Shown: positions 1 to 7,127 of the stretch, one piece after another
Layout: every line of letters starts with the position of its first letter
How positions within the stretch are numbered: position 1 is the first letter of the stretch
Assembly (NCBI GenBank): GCA_043770215.1
Contig: JAYVIQ010000155.1
Span: 1-18,531, forward strand
DNA: 18,531 nucleotides
From: JAYVIQ01 sp043770215
Lineage (GTDB): Bacteria > Bacteroidota > Bacteroidia > Cytophagales > JAAEPT01
Direction: 5' to 3'
The notes under the pieces: generated by a model
What the model saw: the letters and a program-made list of their open reading frames with translations, nothing else
Told to the model about the DNA's origin: nothing
Database searches by the model: none
Position numbers and translations under genes: made by a program

Positions 1-10
1 GTGATTTTGG

Positions 11-93
11 GCGAAACCCTATCGGGTCAGGCTCTACGCTCTCGCTTTTGTTGCTGAAAAAGCAACAAAGAGCTCCGCTTCGATCCTTTTCGC
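11..93. repeat. Palindromic intergenic repeat (extended hairpin)
   Basis: The segment folds on itself. An outer arm GCGAAA (11-16) pairs with TTTCGC (88-93), ATCG (21-24) pairs with CGAT (81-84), and an inner 9-bp stem TTTGTTGCT (47-55) pairs with AGCAACAAA (61-69) around a GAAAA loop. It is markedly richer in G+C than its surroundings and has no open frame of note. The wording (CCCTATCGGGTCAGGCT ... GCTCCGCTTCGATCC) resembles a repeated intergenic element I recall from many Bacteroidota genomes, but copy number cannot be judged from one window. It lies downstream of the 78-aa gene and could serve as its transcript end. Confidence 0.6.
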
Positions 94-151
94 AAAAAAT
101 AATAATATGTACGGGTATCATTGCGGATATTCACAAAAAGTTAAAAAAAGA

Positions 152-388
152 TTAAATCACTTCCCATTCACCTCTATGTGGCAACAATGCATCTCTAACT
201 TTAAGCATGTCTGTCTCTAATACCAAAATATAAGCTATAGAGTACATATCATTTATTGCCTCAGTACCGCAGAACGTGGTAAGTATAGATTCTTTATTTG
301 CAAATTCATTCAAATGTATTTCATGGTGCAGAGCTATAGCATGAGCATCTATGCCCCTAAAATCCCAAATTAACTTTATGCGTTTCAT
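152..388 (-). CDS. Small conserved protein of unknown function (78 aa)
   Basis: A 78-residue soluble protein with no signal peptide or membrane segment. It opens with a basic/hydrophobic stretch and LIWDFRG (residues 6-12), has a histidine cluster HHEIHL (21-26), and ends with VRDALLPHRGEWEV. The overall pattern resembles a small uncharacterised protein family I recall from Bacteroidota; no catalytic motif is evident and I assign no function. It is divergent from lptB. A TACTTTTG box on its strand (403-396) matches the Bacteroidota -7 element and would start transcription only a few bases ahead of the ATG, but no good -33 element accompanies it. A real gene is likely because the frame is clean and of typical composition. 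Confidence 0.75.
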   Translation of the reverse strand: MKRIKLIWDFRGIDAHAIALHHEIHLNEFANKESILTTFCGTEAINDMYSIAYILVLETDMLKVRDALLPHRGEWEVI

Positions 389-488
389 ATTCTAGCAAAA
401 GTAATAAGTAATTGTAATAATATTTATTTTTAGATTAAAAAGATATAATTCTATAGATTTTGTAATTTGCAGATCTATTAATTACGAT

Positions 489-1220
489 ATGATACTAAGA
501 GCTGAAAATCTGATAAAGAAATACAAAACAAGAACTGTTGTAAAAGGTGTTTCTGTAGAGGTAAATCAAGGGGAAATTGTTGGGCTTCTTGGCCCTAACG
601 GAGCTGGTAAAACAACTTCTTTTTATATGATTGTAGGTTTGGTAAAACCATTTAGTGGCGAGATTTTTTTAGATGATGTAAATATTACAAATCTACCTGT
701 ATTTAAACGAGCCCAAAAAGGAATTGGCTATTTGGCTCAGGAGGCTTCTGTATTCAGAAAACTTTCTGTAGAAGATAACATAAAAGCCGTTTTAGAAATG
801 ACAAAAATGTCTAAGTCAGATCAGAAAAATAAAGTAGAAGAACTTTTAGAAGAGTTTAGCCTTACCCAGGTAAGAAAAAATATGGGAGAGGTGCTCTCAG
901 GAGGAGAAAGGCGTAGGACTGAAATTGCAAGAGCCTTAGCTACTGACCCTAAGTTTATCTTGCTAGATGAGCCTTTTGCAGGAGTAGACCCAATAGCGGT
1001 AGAAGAAATACAAGGCATTATTACTAGGTTAAAACAAAAAAACATAGGGGTTTTAATAACTGATCATAATGTAAACGAAACTTTGTCTATAACAGATAAG
1101 GCATATCTTATGTACAGCGGAGATATTTTAAAAGCTGGAACACCAGAAGATTTAGCCTCTGACGAAGAAGTAAGAAGACTCTACCTAGGTAAGCATTTCG
1201 AACTAAAGCGCAAGATTTAA
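489..1220 (+). CDS. lptB: LPS export ABC transporter ATP-binding protein LptB
   Basis: Cytoplasmic ATPase of the LptBFGC complex, which extracts lipopolysaccharide from the inner membrane and drives it to the cell surface. All ABC ATPase motifs are visible in the 243 residues: Walker A GPNGAGKTT (35-43), Q-loop Gln84, signature LSGGERRRTEIARAL (136-150), Walker B FILLDEPFAGVDP (156-168) and switch His193. The LSGGERRR signature, FAGVDP and TDHNVNETL segments are characteristic of LptB rather than other ABC ATPases, and the length is typical. The ATG at 489 is the natural start; the frame opens directly on MILRAENL. The membrane partners LptF/G are not in this window. The GH3-family gene follows 55 bp later on the same strand and may be cotranscribed. 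Confidence 0.95.
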   Translation: MILRAENLIKKYKTRTVVKGVSVEVNQGEIVGLLGPNGAGKTTSFYMIVGLVKPFSGEIFLDDVNITNLPVFKRAQKGIGYLAQEASVFRKLSVEDNIKAVLEMTKMSKSDQKNKVEELLEEFSLTQVRKNMGEVLSGGERRRTEIARALATDPKFILLDEPFAGVDPIAVEEIQGIITRLKQKNIGVLITDHNVNETLSITDKAYLMYSGDILKAGTPEDLASDEEVRRLYLGKHFELKRKI

Positions 1221-1275
1221 AGAAAGCACTTTTATTATTTGCATTCTATTTCAACAACAGAGTTAAGTTTATACA

Positions 1276-2772
1276 ATGAGTATTATAAATAATATTTTTG
1301 GGTGGGCACTTAAAAAGCGAATACACCAAATAGATTTTTTTATAAAATATCCTATAGATGTACAAAATGAGGTTTTGTCTAAACTATTAGATGAAGCACA
1401 AAACACTGAATGGGGGTTAAAGTATGACTTTAAAACCATAGACTGTTATCAGAAATTTGCAGAAAGAATACCGGTATCTAATTATGAGCAGCTTTATCCA
1501 GAAATTGAACGCTTGCTAAAGGGTGAAAAAAATATTTTGTGGCCAGGTGCTATAGATTGGTTTGCCAAAAGTTCTGGCACCACAAATGCAGCAAGTAAAT
1601 TTATTCCTGTAACAGTTGCATCTTTAGAAGACTGTCACTACAAAGGAGGTAAAGACATGCTTTCACTATATTATCATAATTTTCCGCAAAGAGAATTGTT
1701 TAGTGGGAAAAGCCTTTCCATTGGTGGTACTCATCAAATAAATCCTTTAAATCCAAAATCTAATTATGGAGATGTAAGTGCTGTAATTATGCAGAATCTG
1801 CCTCTTTGGGCAAAAGCTGTACGCACGCCTTCTTTAAAAGTGGCACTTATGGACAATTGGGAAGATAAGTTAGAGGCTATGGTGCTAGAGTGTACAAATG
1901 AAAACGTAACCTGCATGGCAGGAGTGCCTACCTGGACACTTATTCTTTTGCAAAAGATAATAGAAAGAGAAGGCAAAAAAAATATTTTAGAAGTCTGGCC
2001 AAATTTAGAGTTGTTTGTGCATGGAGCAGTTTCTTTTGATCCATACAAAGCTATTTTTAAAGAACTAATACCAAGCAATAAAATGAATTACCAGGAGGTA
2101 TACAATGCATCTGAAGGTTTTTTTGGGATTCAAAACGATCCTAAATCAGATGATTTATTACTTATGTTAGACTATGGTGTATTCTATGAGTTTATTTGCA
2201 TGCAAGACCAAAGCAAAATAATACCGTTATCAGAAGTAGAACTTGGGAAAAATTATGCCCTAATTATTACTACTAATGCAGGACTTTGGAGGTATAAAAT
2301 AGGTGATACTGTACGTTTTACATCTGTAAATCCGTATAAAATAAAAATATCTGGAAGAACCAAACATTTCATAAATGCTTTTGGTGAAGAATTGATGGTA
2401 AGTAATTCAGATATAGCCATTAAATATGCTTGTGAAAACACAAATACAACCATAAAAAATTACACCGCAGCACCTATTTATTTTGAAGGAAATAACCGCG
2501 GGGGGCATGAATGGCTGATAGAGTTTGATCAAAATCCATATGATTTAGAACGATTTACATATCTTTTAGATAACAAATTAAAAGAAGTAAACTCAGATTA
2601 TGAGGCCAAAAGGTATAAAGATATTGCCCTTAGTATGCCCATAGTCCAGGCTTTACCGCCAGATACCTTTCTTAGGTGGCTCAAATCTAAAAACAAGTTA
2701 GGTGGGCAGTTTAAAGTTCCTAGATTAAGCAATGATAGATCTTATTTAGAAGAAATAAAATCTTTTGTTTAA
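1276..2772 (+). CDS. GH3-family adenylate-forming enzyme homologue
   Basis: A 498-residue protein of the GH3 family, named after plant enzymes that adenylate acyl acids and join them to amino acids. The adenylate-forming signature is intact: phosphate-binding SSGTT (99-103), YNASEGFFG (276-284), GLWRYKIGDTV (336-346) and SGRTKHFINAFGEEL (359-373), the hinge before the C-terminal domain. No signal peptide or membrane helix, so it is cytoplasmic. Bacterial members are widespread in Bacteroidota, but their substrates are not known to me; acyl-AMP formation is inferred from family and motifs, and the acceptor is unknown. It lies 55 bp behind lptB, which hints at a surface-lipid or envelope role but does not prove it. 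It converges on the thioredoxin-like gene with 21 bp between stops and no visible terminator. Confidence 0.9.
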   Translation: MSIINNIFGWALKKRIHQIDFFIKYPIDVQNEVLSKLLDEAQNTEWGLKYDFKTIDCYQKFAERIPVSNYEQLYPEIERLLKGEKNILWPGAIDWFAKSSGTTNAASKFIPVTVASLEDCHYKGGKDMLSLYYHNFPQRELFSGKSLSIGGTHQINPLNPKSNYGDVSAVIMQNLPLWAKAVRTPSLKVALMDNWEDKLEAMVLECTNENVTCMAGVPTWTLILLQKIIEREGKKNILEVWPNLELFVHGAVSFDPYKAIFKELIPSNKMNYQEVYNASEGFFGIQNDPKSDDLLLMLDYGVFYEFICMQDQSKIIPLSEVELGKNYALIITTNAGLWRYKIGDTVRFTSVNPYKIKISGRTKHFINAFGEELMVSNSDIAIKYACENTNTTIKNYTAAPIYFEGNNRGGHEWLIEFDQNPYDLERFTYLLDNKLKEVNSDYEAKRYKDIALSMPIVQALPPDTFLRWLKSKNKLGGQFKVPRLSNDRSYLEEIKSFV

Positions 2773-2793
2773 CGCCATAGTGATCAGGGGTGG

Positions 2794-3492
2794 TTATTGT
2801 ATTTTTCTAAACTCTTGTTCTATTTGGTCTATAGTACTTAGGCTAAATTCTTCTCCAAACCATCTTTCAGTAATTGTATTATCTCTTACATAAAAGAAAC
2901 AAGGGAAACTGCCTAGGGTTAGATGTAAGACATCTAGCATATTTTCTGCAAGGTAATGTTTGAAATTATGTGTACCTGCTTTTTTTCTATACAATTTTAA
3001 ATCACTTATTTTTTTGCTGAACACTAGAAAAGAAACATCTATTTCAGGATTTCGCTTTTTAAATGAGGTCAATGTTTTTCCTGCAAGGTGGCAATGGTTA
3101 CAATCAGCGTCTACAATGCAAAGTAATCCATTGAAATTTGGTTCTGCTTTGTTTAAATTTAAAAGCACTGTATTTGTATCTGAGAATAAAAGGTCCTTTT
3201 TAGTTGATTTGTTTGTTTTAAAATCGTCTAAAAAAATTGGTGACTTTAATGCTATACAAACAGCAACAAATGCAATGCAAATAAAGCTAATGATAGCCCC
3301 TCTAACCCAGCCAAAGTTTTTGATACTGAAAACAACTAAAAAAATTAAAAGAATAACTTCTATTCCTTTAAATAAAAGTTTGGTAATTAACCAAGGAAAT
3401 ACATTAAGTTCTAAAAAAAAGAACTCAATTTCTTGAATGAACAAACCCAGCCCAAAGAATAGAATTAGTATGAATGAAATAAGTGTTTTCAA
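2794..3492 (-). CDS. Membrane-anchored thioredoxin-fold protein with CNHC motif
   Basis: 232 residues in two parts. The N-terminal ~85 residues hold about three hydrophobic helices (near 3-20, 36-57 and 62-82). The rest looks like a thioredoxin-like domain: strand GLLCIVDAD, then the CxxC motif CNHC (131-134) starting a helix, strand VSFLVF (153-158), and SFP (195-197), where the cis-proline of the fold is expected. This suggests a thiol-disulfide protein tethered to the inner membrane; whether the domain faces the periplasm is inferred. CNHC is not a classical CGPC/CPxC site, so redox activity is uncertain. No in-frame ATG exists upstream before a stop, nor within the N-terminal half, so a TTG start at 3492 is needed; it begins a natural MKTLISFILI helix. 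A GH3 gene converges on it. Confidence 0.72.
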   Translation of the reverse strand: MKTLISFILILFFGLGLFIQEIEFFFLELNVFPWLITKLLFKGIEVILLIFLVVFSIKNFGWVRGAIISFICIAFVAVCIALKSPIFLDDFKTNKSTKKDLLFSDTNTVLLNLNKAEPNFNGLLCIVDADCNHCHLAGKTLTSFKKRNPEIDVSFLVFSKKISDLKLYRKKAGTHNFKHYLAENMLDVLHLTLGSFPCFFYVRDNTITERWFGEEFSLSTIDQIEQEFRKIQ

Positions 3493-3609
3493 GAGTGTGT
3501 GTATTTTAGTGTAATATCATTTATCTAAATTCCGAGTGAATCGTTTACGCTTTTTAAGTGATTATTTTAATATTTAGTAAATACAATACCATCTTGCGGA
3601 ATAGATTTT

Positions 3610-4398
3610 TTATTTTGGGTTTTGCTTTTTGATAATAAAATAAAACAATGCGGGAAAAAATCGTTTGATGTAAACAATAATTTGCTCTCCATTGCCTATG
3701 AGTACTTCTTTCTTTTTTTTATAGATGGAGTGTATTATTTTTTTTGCACAAACCTCAGCGGTCATGCCATTTTTTTGGTTTGTATCTAAGGTATTGGTTT
3801 TATTTCCTTTTTTGTCTAATGCATTTATAGATATGTTTGTAAGTACAAAAGCAGGGCAAATTATGGTAATTTGAATGTTATCTTTTTCTAGTTCTAAGCG
3901 CAAAGATTCGTAATATCCATGCAAGGCATGTTTGCTTGCCGAGTATGTAGAACGTAAGTAGAAACCAAACTTACCCGCTAAACTACTTATGGGCACAATT
4001 TGACCGCTTTGCTGTGCTTGCATGTAAGGTAAGACTGCTTTTGTCAAGGCAATATTTCCAAAAAAGTTTACCTCCATTATCTTTCTGTCTATATCCAAAC
4101 CTGTTTCTATGGCTTCAGAACGCTGACTTATGCCTCCATTGTTTATTAGTACATCTATCTTTCCAAAATAGTCAATGGCACGTTTGGCTAGTACATCAAA
4201 ATGATCATTCACTTCCAAATCAAACGGAATACATAGTACTTCTGTTTGGCAGTTTAGTTTCACTTTTTCTAGTTCTTGTTCCCTTCTGGCAGACAGAATC
4301 AGTTTAGCTCCAAGTATTGCATATTCATAAGCCAAAGCCTCCCCTAAACCACTACTAGCGCCGGTGATCCAAATGACTTTTCCTTGCCAGTTATTCAT
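3610..4398 (-). CDS. Short-chain dehydrogenase/reductase (SDR)
   Basis: A classical SDR of 262 residues. The Rossmann dinucleotide motif TGASSGLG (12-19), NNGG (86-89), and the catalytic Ser139, Tyr152 and Lys156 (in YSASK) are all present with standard spacing. ARRE (37-40) after the second strand places a basic pair where NADP(H)-preferring members bind the 2'-phosphate. The C-terminus (about 240-257) is hydrophobic and aromatic and may touch a membrane, as in DHRS7-like members of the family. The substrate is unknown. Its ATG overlaps the stop region of the 72-aa membrane-protein gene by 8 bp, which points to translational coupling at the end of the glycosyltransferase operon. It could act on a lipid or sugar intermediate of that pathway, but this is inference. 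Confidence 0.9.
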   Translation of the reverse strand: MNNWQGKVIWITGASSGLGEALAYEYAILGAKLILSARREQELEKVKLNCQTEVLCIPFDLEVNDHFDVLAKRAIDYFGKIDVLINNGGISQRSEAIETGLDIDRKIMEVNFFGNIALTKAVLPYMQAQQSGQIVPISSLAGKFGFYLRSTYSASKHALHGYYESLRLELEKDNIQITIICPAFVLTNISINALDKKGNKTNTLDTNQKNGMTAEVCAKKIIHSIYKKKKEVLIGNGEQIIVYIKRFFPALFYFIIKKQNPK

Positions 4399-4609
4399 TA
4401 TTAAGCTTATTTTTGACTATCCATTTGGTCACTGCATTGCACAAGTATCCTACAATAAGCACTATTATAGAGTAAAAAGTATAGGTCTGCGGCAACGTTG
4501 CTCCTGAAACCCTAATGCTTACAAAGAATAAAAAAATCACCCCTGTTATACATACCCAGGTGCTTATTTTTAAAACTTTTGCTAATGTTTTATAATTAAA
4601 GTTTTCCAT
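4391..4609 (-). CDS. Small two-helix membrane protein (72 aa), unknown function
   Basis: A 72-residue protein with two predicted membrane helices (about 14-31 and 42-60) and a basic tail containing KWIVKNK. I do not recognise a family. It is supported as a gene by context: its ATG lies 14 bp inside the end of the GT4 gene and its stop region overlaps the SDR start by 8 bp, exactly filling the gap between two solid genes in the same direction. It could be a membrane anchor or small partner of the glycosyltransferase/SDR enzymes, but nothing in the sequence shows this. Confidence 0.7.
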   Translation of the reverse strand: MENFNYKTLAKVLKISTWVCITGVIFLFFVSIRVSGATLPQTYTFYSIIVLIVGYLCNAVTKWIVKNKLNNE

Positions 4610-5681
4610 AAATTTCTATTGTTTTAAGTGCCATTTTTTCTTTTGTAAATCCTTCCAAAAGTTTTAGATATGCTTCATTAGTTAGTTTTTTTTGTAGGGC
4701 ATCGTCTTGCAATACATGTATAATTCCTTGTGCAAGAGCCTTAGAATCTCCCACAGCTGTCAATAATCCTGTTTCTTGGTGAATAATAAATTCTGGTATG
4801 CCTCCGGCAGCTGTACTTACAATGGGTATAAAATTGCAAGCAGCATCTAGTAAAGTAGATCCTAACCCTTCTGTTTTTGAAGTCATCAAAAATACATCTA
4901 TGTCTGGGAATAGTTGAGGTATGTCGTTTCTAAATCCTGTGAGCGTAATAGAATCTGCCAAATTTTTATTTGATACATAAGCCTCTATTTCATTTCTTAA
5001 TGGACCATCTCCAATGATAAAAAAATGGAGGTTTGGATTAATACTCAAAGCTATTTCTGCAGTATCTACAAAAGTGAAATAATCTTTGTGTGGAGCTATG
5101 GCGCTTATGTTAGCAATTATTTGTTTGTTATTATCAATAGAATATTCCTTTCGCAGAATGTGTTGACCTTTTTTATATGGAAATCTCTTTAGGTCTATGC
5201 CATCGTGAATTACGCTTAAATGATTTGTTCTTTTTAAATCTGGTAAGAGTATTTCTTTTATGGCATTAGATACGCATATAATGCGTTTTATACTTTTATG
5301 GTTGAATTTCCATTTGCTTAAAACATTGTTTTTTATGGCAAAATCTACTTTTCTGCTTAAAACAATAGGGGTTTTATTCCCGAAAAAAGCACTAAGCACA
5401 GCCATTGCCTGCGAATGACTACTATGAGCATGCAAAATACCAATATGCTCTTTCTTGCATATAAATAAAAGTTTCAAAGCAGTAAAAACATCTATTTCAT
5501 TTCTAAAGCCTAAGTCATAATGCTTGATATTTTGTTGCTTGCAGTATATAGAAAAAGCACTTCCTTTTCTGCAAGCAACTAGTGGCTCTATATTATGTTT
5601 GATTGATTCAGCAATTAAATAGGCCATCTGTTGTTCGCCACCCCGCCATGTTTTCTCGCTACTTAAATGTAAAACTTTCAT
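4596..5681 (-). CDS. Glycosyltransferase family 4 (GT-B fold)
   Basis: A 361-residue retaining-type glycosyltransferase of the GT4 class. The N-terminal domain begins MKVLHLSSEKTWRGGEQQM with the glycine loop typical of the class and carries HAHSSHSQ (84-91). The C-terminal nucleotide-sugar domain shows IHDGID (158-163), ISAIAPHKD (192-200), IIGDGP (222-227), LTGFRNDI (247-254) and EGLGSTLLDA (271-280). The second acid of the EX7E donor motif is Asp279 rather than Glu. The donor and acceptor sugars cannot be told. It starts immediately after the stop of the GT2 gene (TAA then ATG, no gap), so the two are almost certainly cotranscribed and coupled. With lptB nearby, LPS core or other surface glycan synthesis is the most likely role. 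Confidence 0.9.
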   Translation of the reverse strand: MKVLHLSSEKTWRGGEQQMAYLIAESIKHNIEPLVACRKGSAFSIYCKQQNIKHYDLGFRNEIDVFTALKLLFICKKEHIGILHAHSSHSQAMAVLSAFFGNKTPIVLSRKVDFAIKNNVLSKWKFNHKSIKRIICVSNAIKEILLPDLKRTNHLSVIHDGIDLKRFPYKKGQHILRKEYSIDNNKQIIANISAIAPHKDYFTFVDTAEIALSINPNLHFFIIGDGPLRNEIEAYVSNKNLADSITLTGFRNDIPQLFPDIDVFLMTSKTEGLGSTLLDAACNFIPIVSTAAGGIPEFIIHQETGLLTAVGDSKALAQGIIHVLQDDALQKKLTNEAYLKLLEGFTKEKMALKTIEIYGKL

Positions 5682-6440
5682 TTATTTCTGCTTGGCAAGT
5701 TTTAACATTTTTTTATATTTAAGGTAGCTGGCCCAGGCAGATAATCTGGCAATTTGAAATCCTATTTTGCCATCCAAGAACCCTCTTTTAAGAATGTAAT
5801 CTTTAAAAAACTTTATAGTAGCAGCCATATACATAAATACATATCCTGTTTTTTTTTTGTTTTCTAAAGCAGCTTTAGCCCCAATAGACGTAAAATATTC
5901 TATTTGCTTGATGTGCTCTTCTTTGCTAGATAATGTATAATGCAAAATATTTGAATTGAAATAATGAATTTTGGCTTTAGGTTCCATCACATACTCATCG
6001 TGTGGGTTTTTTCCTTGCCAGTTACCAAGCCTGCTATCCCAAAGCCTTAGTTTTTTATCAGGATACCAGCCACCGTGCTTTACCCAAGTGCCACAATAAT
6101 TATTGAGTCTATTAAAAAAGTACCCATCATTCAGCCAATTGTTTTTTACTGACATAATGTCTGAAATGCTATATTTGTCTAAACATTCATCTGCATCTAA
6201 TGATAAAATATAAGGGTGGGTCGCATTTTTAATGGCTAAGTTTTTTTGCTCTATATGACCTAAAAATCTATGTTGGATAAATTTCACTTTGTATTTTTGG
6301 CAGATTTCTTTGGTTTTATCTTCTGAAAATGAATCAATTACAACAATTTCGTCAGCCACTTTTAGCACAGATTCTATACACCGAGCAATGTTTTTCTCTT
6401 CGTTATAAGTGATAATGACTACACTGATCTGTACCTTCAT
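5682..6440 (-). CDS. Glycosyltransferase family 2, WaaE/KdtX-like
   Basis: A 252-residue GT-A fold enzyme. It opens with ISVVIITYNEEKNI and has SVLKVADEIVVIDSFSEDKT (24-43) and the metal-binding motif LDADE (81-85). GGWYPDKKLRLW (123-134) and NPHDEYV (145-151) are hallmarks of the WaaE/KdtX subgroup of lipopolysaccharide core glucosyltransferases and their Bacteroidota relatives. The C-terminal ~60 residues are basic and amphipathic (FFKDYILKRGFLDGKIG), consistent with peripheral membrane attachment. It is the first gene of a minus-strand operon of GT2, GT4, 72-aa membrane protein and SDR. The sugar specificity is not assigned. The ATG at 6440 is the obvious start; its upstream region is shared with the divergent sigma-factor gene. 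Confidence 0.9.
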   Translation of the reverse strand: MKVQISVVIITYNEEKNIARCIESVLKVADEIVVIDSFSEDKTKEICQKYKVKFIQHRFLGHIEQKNLAIKNATHPYILSLDADECLDKYSISDIMSVKNNWLNDGYFFNRLNNYCGTWVKHGGWYPDKKLRLWDSRLGNWQGKNPHDEYVMEPKAKIHYFNSNILHYTLSSKEEHIKQIEYFTSIGAKAALENKKKTGYVFMYMAATIKFFKDYILKRGFLDGKIGFQIARLSAWASYLKYKKMLKLAKQK

Positions 6441-6467
6441 GGAATGATAATTGATAATTATTATACG

Positions 6468-6484
6468 AATCTAGTTTCTAGATT
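6468..6484. promoter_or_regulatory. Perfect inverted repeat, candidate operator
   Basis: AATCTAG-TTT-CTAGATT is a perfect 7-bp inverted repeat with a 3-bp centre. It sits in the divergent spacer between the GT2 gene (start 6440) and the sigma-factor gene (start 6534). A TTG at 6451-6453, 18 bp before TAGTTTCT (6472-6479), is a weak match to the Bacteroidota promoter, in which case the repeat would overlap the -7 box and could be a repressor site. It is too short and A+T-rich to be a terminator. Confidence 0.4.
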
Positions 6485-6533
6485 AGATTTATTTTACTAA
6501 AATAGCAATAATTGGCGGTTGAAGCTTAATAAA

Positions 6534-7118
6534 ATGTCAAATATCGAAGCAATAGATAAAGAAACGAACAAAGAAAAGGAACAAATCTTCACCTCTGAAT
6601 TTTTGCCCTACGCTAATTCTTTGTATAACTTTGCATATCGATTGGTACAAAGTGAAGATGATGCGCATGACCTAGTGCAAGAAACTTTTTTAAAATCATT
6701 TAAATATGCATTGTCTTATGAAAAAGGAACAAATGCAAAAGCTTGGTTGTTTAGAATATTGAAAAACACCTTTATCAATGAGTATAGAAAAAAGACCAAA
6801 GAGCCAATAAAAGTTGACTATCAAAAAGTTGAAACCATCTATAACTCAGAAGATTCTGAAGTAGAGGCAACATCTGATTTGAGGACAGAAACAGTAAGAG
6901 ATATGATGGGTGACGAAATTACCCTAGCCCTTAACTCATTAGATGTAGACTTTAGAACTATAATTATTTTGTGTGATTTAGAAGATTTTAAGTATGATGA
7001 AATGGCACACATACTAGATATACCAATAGGTACTGTAAGGTCTAGATTACATAGGGCCAGAACTTTATTAAAAGAAAAGTTGACAGGTTATGCAACAAAA
7101 ATGGGCTATTTGAAATAG
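6534..7118 (+). CDS. ECF sigma factor, SigR-like
   Basis: A group 4 (extracytoplasmic function) sigma factor that directs RNA polymerase to a special promoter set. Region 2 spans about 22-87 with DLVQETFLKSF (46-56) and GTNAKAWLFRILKNTFIN (65-82) followed by EYRKK. This last stretch closely follows the SigR/SigH oxidative-stress group as I remember it. Region 4 spans about 130-183 with the helix-turn-helix YDEMAHILDIPIGTVRSRLH. I chose ATG 6534 (194 aa); the frame can be opened 15 bp earlier at a TTG, giving an extra MKLNK, which is less likely. The zinc-type anti-sigma gene starts 9 bp after its stop, the usual operon for this class. gmk and nadD follow closely, so they may share its transcript. 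Inducer and targets are not shown by the sequence. Confidence 0.92.
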   Translation: MSNIEAIDKETNKEKEQIFTSEFLPYANSLYNFAYRLVQSEDDAHDLVQETFLKSFKYALSYEKGTNAKAWLFRILKNTFINEYRKKTKEPIKVDYQKVETIYNSEDSEVEATSDLRTETVRDMMGDEITLALNSLDVDFRTIIILCDLEDFKYDEMAHILDIPIGTVRSRLHRARTLLKEKLTGYATKMGYLK

Positions 7119-7127
7119 ATTTGTACT

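Noticed and set aside
1..93. CRISPR repeat or tRNA-like fold
   Set aside because: Only one copy with no spacers, and no anticodon arm, T-loop or CCA pattern; a simple palindromic repeat explains it.
2960..3436. 158-codon plus-strand frame opposite the thioredoxin-like gene
   Set aside because: It is antisense to a gene with coherent helices and a CxxC domain; its own translation is low-complexity and matches nothing.
6519..6533. TTG start adding five residues to the sigma factor
   Set aside because: The ATG at 6534 gives a normal N-terminus; nothing favours the TTG.
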